This document shows positions 25,342 to 30,979 of a DNA stretch of 33,397 nucleotides, piece by piece. The position numbers and the translations under genes are program-made. Below the pieces are notes generated by a model, which searched no databases, was not told where the DNA came from, and was given only the letters and a program-made list of their open reading frames with translations. The stretch lies in IMG/VR virus record IMGVR_UViG_3300028666_000077, positions 1 through 33,397 of that record; one strand, 5' to 3'. Origin of the DNA: a virus. Every line of letters starts with the position of its first letter. The first letter of the stretch is position 1.

Positions 25342-25384
25342 GGGAAAAATGAGGGGAAGGGGAAAATTGGGAAAAATGAGGGGG
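25342..25384. other. G-run cluster with 15-bp direct repeat upstream of the small terminase
   Basis: The plus strand has five G-runs (25342-25344, 25353-25356, 25359-25362, 25369-25371, 25380-25384) with short A/T-rich loops, which satisfies a loose G-quadruplex pattern. The unit GGGAAAAATGAGGGG occurs twice, at 25342-25356 and 25369-25383. The leftward transcript would be C-rich here. Confidence 0.7.
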
Positions 25385-25395
25385 TGAATAATTTT

Positions 25396-25422
25396 CGTTA
25401 TGACGGCGTTTTCTAAATCCGT
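25396..25422. repeat. 27-bp exact direct repeat, non-coding copy upstream of the small terminase gene
   Basis: Identical over 27 bases to 25094-25120, in the same orientation, 302 bases away. Flanking bases differ on both sides. A chance match of this length is implausible. It may be a remnant of a duplication or recombination, or a packaging-recognition site. Confidence 0.95.
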
Positions 25423-25622
25423 TATGATTCAAACAAATCGCCCTTCCTTTCGTCAACAATAATAATTGTGCTAGCTAGGTTCGACACCATTAATAATTGA
25501 TTAAATAGAAAGGAATATGGCGAGGAAGAGAGAAAAACAGCTTACTCCCCTCCTCTATCTTTCCTCTATTATATTAATACATTTCTAAGAAAATATCAAC
25601 TAAAAAATAAGAACGACCTTTA

Positions 25623-25940
25623 TTACTGAGCTGGTATATTGGCTAGCATATACTTATAAAATCTTTTAATCGATTCATCACATAAAATATCTCTTAAAGC
25701 TCTCAAAACATCATAACTTCTAGAATCATCAGCATATTTAATCAAATCATAGTAATGTTCAAAAAGCTTTTCCGGTAAATTAATTTTTTCCATTCCGTCT
25801 ATATTATAGAATATATCAGGCTTAATACGATAAAGTATTTTTAAGACATCTTTAACTCTATTATCAGAGATAGCCTCAGCTAATAAATCTTTTAAGTCTT
25901 TTCTTTTGTAATCTTTTAAATAAACGATATTATCTTTCAT
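25623..25940 (-). CDS. Unknown helical protein
   Basis: A 105-residue, highly helical protein with no recognised family. It starts MKDNIVYLKDYKRKDLKDLL, where N-I-V-Y-L-x-D-Y is like the N-termini of small proteobacterial regulatory proteins. The rest is charged with Leu/Ile spacing (VKDVLKILYRIKPDIFYN, YDVLRALRDILCDESIKRFY). It is the third gene of the unit driven by the promoter at 26431-26459 and the last before the TerS control region. Confidence 0.55.
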   Translation of the reverse strand: MKDNIVYLKDYKRKDLKDLLAEAISDNRVKDVLKILYRIKPDIFYNIDGMEKINLPEKLFEHYYDLIKYADDSRSYDVLRALRDILCDESIKRFYKYMLANIPAQ

Positions 25941-25956
25941 TTTTTTACGTCCTCTA

Positions 25957-26160
25957 TCAATTTATATTGATACATCTAAGCTCTTTTCCCTCTATTATTG
26001 TATAGGTTCCGTCCTTTATTACATGCTTTATAAGCCGCAAAATAAGCTCTTTATTTTGTTCTTTTATCCATACACGAAGATTGATATAACCTTGCTCACG
26101 CATTTTTTCTCTAAATATGCGCTGTCTTAACCTTGCGTTACTTTTAGATTCTTTTTTCAT
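25957..26160 (-). CDS. Small ribbon-helix-helix-like DNA-binding protein candidate
   Basis: I place the start at 26160 (67 residues, MKKESKSNARLRQR). GGAGAG lies 6-7 bases upstream and the ATG overlaps the preceding stop (ATGA). An upstream ATG at 26175 has no such signal. The sequence KMREQGYINLRVWIKEQNKE followed by LILRLIKHVI resembles small phage and plasmid ribbon-helix-helix regulators, in which R-M-R-x-x-G-x-x-x-V-x-V-W-V forms the strand. Such proteins bind palindromes, and a perfect palindrome lies in the promoter of this very unit. Autoregulation is inference. Confidence 0.6.
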   Translation of the reverse strand: MKKESKSNARLRQRIFREKMREQGYINLRVWIKEQNKELILRLIKHVIKDGTYTIIEGKELRCININ

Positions 26161-26384
26161 AAAAAAGCTCTCCATTTCTTGTAAAGTATAAAAGTTGACA
26201 TGTCTTTTTCATCGAATTTTTCTTTATATTTTCTTATTTTTTCAAGGTTTTCTCTTTGTTTAGCAGCGATTAATCCTAACTCTCTTTCTTTTGGATCAGT
26301 AATTAATATTTTTTTCATATCTCTAATTAAATGACGTCTTAAACGAATAATTTTATCTAATTTTCCTTCTTTTTTAATGGTCAT
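26157..26384 (-). CDS. Unknown small basic helical protein
   Basis: A 75-residue protein rich in Lys, Arg and Glu (KIIRLRRHLIRDMKKILITD, LIAAKQRENLEKIRKYKEKF), predicted to be almost fully helical, with no recognised family. AAGGAG lies about 7 bases before the ATG. It is the first gene of the unit read from the promoter at 26431-26459, with a leader of about 40 bases. It ends in an ATGA overlap with the ribbon-helix-helix-like gene. Confidence 0.6.
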   Translation of the reverse strand: MTIKKEGKLDKIIRLRRHLIRDMKKILITDPKERELGLIAAKQRENLEKIRKYKEKFDEKDMSTFILYKKWRAFL

Positions 26385-26430
26385 TTTTAACTCCTTAAAA
26401 ATTTATGAATCATCATTAACTTATGAAACA

Positions 26431-26459
26431 ATTCTATCCGTTACGCGTAACGATGTCAA
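26431..26459 (-). promoter_or_regulatory. Strong sigma70-like promoter with palindromic spacer
   Basis: TTGACA (26459-26454, perfect -35), a 17-base spacer, and TAGAAT (26436-26431, 5/6 of -10) drive the leftward unit starting at 26384. The spacer contains the perfect palindrome at 26439-26452, so a protein bound there would cover the promoter. Confidence 0.82.
26439..26452. promoter_or_regulatory. 14-bp perfect palindrome (operator candidate) inside the promoter spacer
   Basis: CGTTACGCGTAACG is its own reverse complement and sits exactly between the -35 and -10 hexamers. It is G+C-richer than its surroundings. I saw no second copy in the window. Confidence 0.72.
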
Positions 26460-26464
26460 GATTT

Positions 26465-27007
26465 TTATTCATAAGCTTTTATCTGTTCATTCGTAAGCAA
26501 ATGACCGTGCTCATGAATATTTCCTAATACTTCAAAAGAAATGTTATGCGAATCATTAGCTTGAAATAATTTATAATCTTCCGCCATCTGAATTAACTCC
26601 CCATTACTAAAAAATCCTTCTTCTTTCAAGTAATCAACTCTATAACCTCCGAATTCTGGGTTATACCTAACAATTCCAACAGCTTCTGTATCAATTTCTT
26701 TCAAACATTCATAATCTTCAAAATATTCCTCTGTAACTTTAATAACAATACGCTTGTAAATTTTTACGATAAAATCGGTGTAAATCTCTACGCCGTTCTT
26801 ATCTTTTATGCCTGTGCTCACCATAGGTATAAGCCTAGACACTCTACCTGTATTCTTAATCCAGCCCTCAGACCAAAAAATTATAGTCTGAGTGCCGTCA
26901 TAATAATCTGAATATCCCACTAATCCTTTGTTAGCCTTCAATAAACCAAATCCGTTAATCATTTTTTTATTGTCTGGATCATAGACTATTAATTTAAGTT
27001 GTTTCAT
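26465..27007 (-). CDS. YopX-like protein
   Basis: I place the start at 27007 (180 residues, MKQLKLIVYDPDNKKM) because AGAGGGA precedes it by 6 bases. A start 36 bases further up would overlap the previous gene and lacks a site. The pattern matches the YopX family, found in many phages: W-T/x-G-I-K-D-K-N-G-V-E-I-Y in MVSTGIKDKNGVEIYTDFIV, VGIVRYNPEFGGYRVDY, and the C-terminal SFEVLGNIHEHGHLL (the conserved E-V-I-G-N-I-x-E-N). Biochemical function of the family is unknown. It is the last gene of the early operon. Confidence 0.85.
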   Translation of the reverse strand: MKQLKLIVYDPDNKKMINGFGLLKANKGLVGYSDYYDGTQTIIFWSEGWIKNTGRVSRLIPMVSTGIKDKNGVEIYTDFIVKIYKRIVIKVTEEYFEDYECLKEIDTEAVGIVRYNPEFGGYRVDYLKEEGFFSNGELIQMAEDYKLFQANDSHNISFEVLGNIHEHGHLLTNEQIKAYE

Positions 27008-27017
27008 GTTTATCCCT

Positions 27018-27350
27018 CTAATTGTAAAAATGAAGTGAATCATGAAGTGAATAAAGCGAATCTATTTTTTTATCCGAATAAACTTCCTCTTTCGATAATA
27101 TCTCATGAAGTTCATCTACTAATCCCTTAACTTTTGAATCATAGATAGGTAATTTAACTAATTCTTTTAGCAAAACACTCTTTCTATTTTCAACCTTTCC
27201 CATTTTTTCCATTCTTATGGCTCTTAGCGCATCATTAAAGTGCCTTACAATTATCTTAATTTCATCGCTATCCAATTCGGTCAATTCTTCAAATATTTTA
27301 GCTAATTTTAATACTATATTGCTTACTTTTATTTGTTGAAACATACTCAT
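27018..27350 (-). CDS. Unknown small helical protein
   Basis: A 110-residue helical protein with no recognised family. It contains KLAKIFEELTELDSDEIKII and VDELHEILSKEEVYSDKKID. GAGG lies about 10 bases before the ATG. It follows the annealing-protein gene by 18 bases and precedes the YopX-like gene by 10, so it belongs to the same transcript. Confidence 0.55.
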   Translation of the reverse strand: MSMFQQIKVSNIVLKLAKIFEELTELDSDEIKIIVRHFNDALRAIRMEKMGKVENRKSVLLKELVKLPIYDSKVKGLVDELHEILSKEEVYSDKKIDSLYSLHDSLHFYN

Positions 27351-27368
27351 ATTTTAATACCTCAAAAT

Positions 27369-28367
27369 TTAAATTACATAATTAAAAGCTTGTTCTTTAT
27401 ATAGCCTACCGCTCGCTATTTCTTTTCCTGTTTCTACCATGAAATTAATCTCGTTTTCGCCTATCTGTTCTTTTGATTCAAAACTAAAATAGTTAAGTAT
27501 TTTTTCCTCGCTGATTCCCATTGATTCAAACATTTCTAAAATGGATGATAAATTAGGTTCTTTTTTTTCTTCAGAATGGGTTTTATTCAAAATTTCTTCT
27601 AAAACAGACTCTTTATTAGATTCTGTAGAAATTAAGAAAGCTTTTTCCAAAGATAAATGACCCTCATTAATATTAGTGCCTATTCCTATCATCTCCTCAA
27701 TTTGATTGATATTGACTTGTTCAATGCTTTTTATTGAAAAATAGTTAAATATTTTATTTTGATCAATTCCCATTTTACTAAAACGATCTATTAAATTTTT
27801 TGCTTTATTAATTATTCGTTCATGTGAAATTACAGGATTAGATTTGTCTTTTGTTATGGAAAAATTAAGTGCTTTTTTATAAAGTATATCAATAAATGAG
27901 CGGGGAATAATGCTAAATATTGCATTGCGAAGGGCTATTGATGAAGCTGCGTTACCTGTTACAGTTTGCATATCTTGAGAATAAGTTTTCCCATTTTTTG
28001 TTAAAATACTTCTTTTAACTTGTTTAGCTATTTTTATGTTTTTTTCTAAATCCCAAGCAACCCCCTCTGCTGTAATCATCTTCCCGTCATTTTCAACAAT
28101 GCGCGTCGCTGCATGAATATTTCCCCAGCACGCTGCTGCTATTTCCGCTAATCTAACAGACGCTCCTTTTATGTGATTCTTATTTCCGTCTTGACTGCTT
28201 CGCTCAAGGGAATAAATGCATGATTCAGCAGTTTGCTCATCGAGCGTTACTAATTCCTCTGCATCTTTTATAAATTGCGTAATACTTCTCGGATAAGCTT
28301 TAGCGGTATTAATTTGCTTGTCTAATTCAAGCCCAATGGCTGAATCAATTATTGCTATTTCAGACAC
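27369..28367 (-). CDS. Putative single-strand annealing recombinase with duplicated C-terminal module
   Basis: A 332-residue protein whose first ~165 residues follow a conserved phage pattern: ESCIYSLERSSQDGNKNHIK, GASVRLAEIAAACWGNIHAA, NDGKMITAEGVAWDLEKNIK, TGNAASSIALRNAIFSIIPR. In related phages such proteins accompany a RecE-like exonuclease, and a single-strand annealing role is inferred. The C-terminal part contains two copies of a ~50-residue module, at 195-244 and 279-328 (F-x-S/K-M-G-I-x-x-x-K-I-x-N-Y-F-S ... G-x-L-x-x-E-x-A-F). Its start overlaps the exonuclease gene's end by 8 bases. Confidence 0.65.
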   Translation of the reverse strand: MSEIAIIDSAIGLELDKQINTAKAYPRSITQFIKDAEELVTLDEQTAESCIYSLERSSQDGNKNHIKGASVRLAEIAAACWGNIHAATRIVENDGKMITAEGVAWDLEKNIKIAKQVKRSILTKNGKTYSQDMQTVTGNAASSIALRNAIFSIIPRSFIDILYKKALNFSITKDKSNPVISHERIINKAKNLIDRFSKMGIDQNKIFNYFSIKSIEQVNINQIEEMIGIGTNINEGHLSLEKAFLISTESNKESVLEEILNKTHSEEKKEPNLSSILEMFESMGISEEKILNYFSFESKEQIGENEINFMVETGKEIASGRLYKEQAFNYVI

Positions 28368-29193
28368 AATAAACCTCTCTTAAGTTGTTTAAATAATCAC
28401 GATTGTTAAGTAAATAAGGCGGCATTTTTGCTATTCTTATTTTATGGGTATCGGCTTTCCATAGATCAGACTCAAAACACTTTTTTAATGCTTTTAAGGT
28501 GGTTTTATACTCTTCTCTACCCTTTTCTATGGTTTCTGAGTCCATTTCATAGACATACGCATTGAAAGGCTCTTCGGTTTGAACTACAAAGAAAACATAG
28601 CAATCTATATTTCTTATAGAATCAATTTGCATAGCAGCCTGTATGTGATACCCGTATTCTTCAATTGAGTACTGAAAACTAGAAATATTGCTGATAGTTT
28701 TTAAATCACAAACAATCCTCAATTTCGGGTTAAAAATATCAGGTTTAGCTTTGCAAAAAATTTTAGTTTCTTCATCTTCCCAAAAAACACAACACTCAAA
28801 TAAAGCGTCTTGGGTTAATTTTTTGAACATAGGATGAACCATAACGTTTGAACTAATTAGCATCGCTTTATCGAGTTCATCTTGATCAACTATGATTAGC
28901 CCTTTATTTTCCATTTCCTTAATTACTTCCGATTGTTCTTTTCCTTCCTTAGTTCGTCCATCCAATTTTTTTTTTATAAAATACTCCTGCTCAAATTTAT
29001 CTTTTTCTAAGCATAGCGTGTGAACCAGTGAACCAAGATTAGTCTGTTTTGACTTGGTTGGTTCTATTGTTTTTTGTATATTTTTTAGATAAAAATACAT
29101 AGGTGATTTTTTAAAATCATTGACCATACTTCGGCTTATCGCAGTATGAGCATGATAATCTTTATTGCTAATATCTTTTATAATTTCATTCAT
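28360..29193 (-). CDS. RecE-like PD-(D/E)XK exonuclease (DUF3799 type)
   Basis: A 277-residue probable 5'-3' double-strand exonuclease for phage recombination. KDYHAHTAISRSMVNDFKKS (11-30) and GSLVHTLCLE (54-63, H58) match the N-terminal signature of RecE C-terminal-domain proteins. The catalytic core shows E133 (FECCVF), CKAKPDIF (D152) and VCDLKTI (D163, K165), then YHIQAAMQID (182-191) corresponding to the conserved Q-x-x-x-Y helix. It is paired in an operon with the putative annealing protein, as RecE is with RecT. Confidence 0.87.
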   Translation of the reverse strand: MNEIIKDISNKDYHAHTAISRSMVNDFKKSPMYFYLKNIQKTIEPTKSKQTNLGSLVHTLCLEKDKFEQEYFIKKKLDGRTKEGKEQSEVIKEMENKGLIIVDQDELDKAMLISSNVMVHPMFKKLTQDALFECCVFWEDEETKIFCKAKPDIFNPKLRIVCDLKTISNISSFQYSIEEYGYHIQAAMQIDSIRNIDCYVFFVVQTEEPFNAYVYEMDSETIEKGREEYKTTLKALKKCFESDLWKADTHKIRIAKMPPYLLNNRDYLNNLREVYCV

Positions 29194-29386
29194 AATCTTT
29201 TTCCTCTATTTTTTTAGATTTCCTACGATTAGATGAGTCATAGCTTGAGTTCTTTTTTTTCTTTTGGTATCTACATCTACTATTAATACCAAAAAAATTA
29301 TCTTCCTCTATTATTGGTTTAGCCATAACCTCTAAAAAGAACCTACTTCTTTGTTGTTCATCTAAAATATTATCAAGAATTCCCAT
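29186..29386 (-). CDS. Unknown small protein
   Basis: A 66-residue protein with no recognised family. The N-terminal half (ILDNILDEQQRSRFFLEVMA) is helical. The C-terminal half is very basic (CRYQKKKKNSSYDSSNRRKS). AGAGGGA precedes the ATG. It overlaps the upstream gene by 14 bases and the exonuclease gene by 8. Confidence 0.5.
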   Translation of the reverse strand: MGILDNILDEQQRSRFFLEVMAKPIIEEDNFFGINSRCRYQKKKKNSSYDSSNRRKSKKIEEKDYE

Positions 29387-29564
29387 TGATTGTCCCTCTC
29401 TCGACTAAATGTCTTATTTCTGTGTATTTTTTTAATGCTTCTTCAATGCTTAGCATTGTCAAAGATTCTTTTCTTTTTTTTGAACCTTCAATAAAACCTT
29501 CAAAAAAAGAATCAAATTCTTTTATTCCTGTTTTTTTAAGTCTTAATTCAAAATAATCGTTCAT
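29373..29564 (-). CDS. Unknown small protein
   Basis: A 63-residue protein, no family recognised. It is charged and helical: LRLKKTGIKEFDSFFEGFIE and SIEEALKKYTEIRHLVERGT. It overlaps the neighbours at both ends (4 bases upstream, 14 downstream), consistent with a coupled operon of small early genes. Confidence 0.5.
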   Translation of the reverse strand: MNDYFELRLKKTGIKEFDSFFEGFIEGSKKRKESLTMLSIEEALKKYTEIRHLVERGTINGNS

Positions 29565-29830
29565 TGATCCCCCATTTTTATAACTCTGTCATGTATAAAA
29601 TTTATACCCTTTATTTTATCCTTCAGTGAAGAAATTTTCTTATCTGCGAGTTTAAATGCATGCTTTTTAGCGAGCCCTAAATCTTCAAATACAAATTCTT
29701 CATCTATATAAGTGTGAAGAAGCCCTATTTTTAATATAAAAAATGTATCGCCTGCTCTTTTTAAAATTTCTTCACATACCTCGATTATACCCTTTGAGCA
29801 GGCATACTTAGTTATGTAGTATTTTTTCAT
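29561..29830 (-). CDS. Small phage protein of the 'YYITKYA' type
   Basis: An 89-residue protein. The opening MKKYYITKYACSKGIIEVCE is a pattern seen in many small phage hypothetical proteins (Y-Y-I-T-K-Y-A-L-T-K-G-I). FVFEDLGLAKKHAFKLADKK fits the conserved A-x-x-x-A-x-x-x-R-x-K-K-I-x-S-L-K-K that follows. Function is unknown. A good ribosome binding region (GGAAATGGGAAATTAAC) precedes the ATG. Confidence 0.62.
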   Translation of the reverse strand: MKKYYITKYACSKGIIEVCEEILKRAGDTFFILKIGLLHTYIDEEFVFEDLGLAKKHAFKLADKKISSLKDKIKGINFIHDRVIKMGDQ

Positions 29831-29831
29831 G

Positions 29832-29909
29832 TTAATTTCCCATTTCCTTTAGTTTCTTCCTTATATATCTCAATCGTTTTTTTATGCATAGCTTTAAACG
29901 CCTTATCAT
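29832..29909 (-). CDS. Possible 25-residue basic peptide
   Basis: This is a short frame that fills the only gap in this stretch exactly. Its ATG overlaps the previous stop (ATGA at 29909-29906) and its TAA ends one base before the next ATG. The 25 residues (MIRRLKLCIKKRLRYIRKKL then KEMGN) include 11 Lys/Arg and would form an amphipathic helix. Composition of AT-rich DNA could also give this by chance. Confidence 0.35.
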   Translation of the reverse strand: MIRRLKLCIKKRLRYIRKKLKEMGN

Positions 29910-30097
29910 TGTAACCCCATTGATTTACCGTAATTTTCACTCATTATTTCTATTTCTTTACTCATAATTTCAGAATCGATAATGGCATAGAGCGCCTCTA
30001 TTGATATCGGTTTATTTGGTAAATTTTTAATAAACTCTTCAACTGATTCCGAAACACTCGATCTCTTTATGTTCAAAACAATAGTTTCATCATTCAT
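29906..30097 (-). CDS. Unknown small protein
   Basis: A 63-residue protein, no family recognised. It starts MNDETIVLNIKRSSVSESVE, a beta-strand then helix layout common in small regulators, and ends in an acidic helix (IIDSEIMSKEIEIMSENYG). It lies one base after the previous gene's stop and overlaps the 25-residue frame by 4 bases. Confidence 0.5.
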   Translation of the reverse strand: MNDETIVLNIKRSSVSESVEEFIKNLPNKPISIEALYAIIDSEIMSKEIEIMSENYGKSMGLQ

Positions 30098-30098
30098 A

Positions 30099-30452
30099 TT
30101 AATCTCCTATTTTATTAGGTACTCTTTTAAATTTATAAAAATTTATTTGAATATTTGATTCAGATTCATTCTTATCGAAAATTACATCAACATGAAAAAC
30201 CTTAAAAGGCTTTCTTTTTCGTAGATTACTTATCATTATCTCAGTAATAATAAAAAATAACTTTATGTCAAAGTAAGTAATTTTAATCTTATCCTCATTG
30301 GATTTAATTTCATTGATATATTCATCGAATATCTCCTTATCTATATGCATTTTCTCAACATGAAATAACTTCATGCTTTTTAGTTTTTTTGGAGCTAAAA
30401 TAACACCTGTTTTGTTTTCAACAGTTTGTATAACATCATTTATATAAAACAT
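30099..30452 (-). CDS. Unknown small protein
   Basis: A 117-residue protein, no family recognised. N-terminal YINDVIQTVENKTGVILAPK and KKLKSMKLFHVEKMHIDKEI suggest a small helical DNA- or protein-binding domain. The C-terminal half is beta-like (FKVFHVDVIFDKNESESNIQ, NFYKFKRVPNKIGD). AGGAGGAAT upstream of the ATG is a strong ribosome binding site. Confidence 0.52.
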   Translation of the reverse strand: MFYINDVIQTVENKTGVILAPKKLKSMKLFHVEKMHIDKEIFDEYINEIKSNEDKIKITYFDIKLFFIITEIMISNLRKRKPFKVFHVDVIFDKNESESNIQINFYKFKRVPNKIGD

Positions 30453-30466
30453 AATTCCTCCTAGAA

Positions 30467-30979
30467 TTAATTCTCGTCTTTAAAAAAACCAATTGGGTTT
30501 TTAATACCTTTTTTTCTAACTTCTAAATAATCAAGTGTCCCATATTTTTTTTTAATATCCTCCTCAAAAAAATTAAAATAATTTCCACTTATTAAAAAAT
30601 TATATTCTTCACGATATTGAAAATCACATTGATGACAAAATAATTTATTTCTATCTGTTATTTCTCTACCACACCGAACTCCATTAACCCATGAAACACA
30701 TCCTTTTTCTAATATTTTTTGAAATTCTTGTTCTTTTTCTTTAGCTTCAAAATATTCAATTTTTTCTTTCAAAACTGAAATTAAAATTTTCCCTCCCTTG
30801 TATTCCAAAATATAGTTTTTTACAGCTTTTTCGATAGCGATAAGGCTGTATTGATAAAATATTTTACAGCACATCTCAGTAAAATCTTTTCCCAATTCCT
30901 CGCGAACACCCACTCCTAAAACGTGAAGAAGTTCATTTATTTTTTTATTTTTATCAATATAAATTTCTACATCATTCAT
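30467..30979 (-). CDS. Zinc-ribbon protein next to the replication initiator
   Basis: A 170-residue protein. Residues 1-85 are helical (ELGKDFTEMCCKIFYQYSLI, AVKNYILEYKGGKILISVLK). Four cysteines, C94, C103, C115 and C118 (GCVSWVNGVRCG and LFCHQCDF), form a C-x8-C-x11-C-x2-C zinc ribbon. The C-terminus is aromatic and charged. It overlaps the end of the initiator gene by 8 bases, the place where lambda-type phages carry a helicase loader. That role is inference from position, and I recognise no ATPase motif. Confidence 0.6.
   Translation of the reverse strand: MNDVEIYIDKNKKINELLHVLGVGVREELGKDFTEMCCKIFYQYSLIAIEKAVKNYILEYKGGKILISVLKEKIEYFEAKEKEQEFQKILEKGCVSWVNGVRCGREITDRNKLFCHQCDFQYREEYNFLISGNYFNFFEEDIKKKYGTLDYLEVRKKGIKNPIGFFKDEN

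Larger units (their letters stand above)
25260..25622. other. Gene-free stretch between small terminase and early unit
   Basis: This 363-bp stretch has no convincing gene on either strand. It holds the G-run cluster (25342-25384), the non-coding 27-bp repeat copy (25396-25422), a weak promoter-like pair near 25283-25311, a TTGACG hexamer on the minus strand (25456-25451), and an imperfect dyad around CTAGCTAG near 25471-25478. The position next to TerS fits a packaging site or late control region. Confidence 0.6.

Noticed and set aside
25470-25500. GGTTCGA word resembling a tRNA or tmRNA T-arm, possible attachment site
   Set aside because: Flanking bases do not pair as a T-stem, there is no acceptor or anticodon arm and no CCA end.
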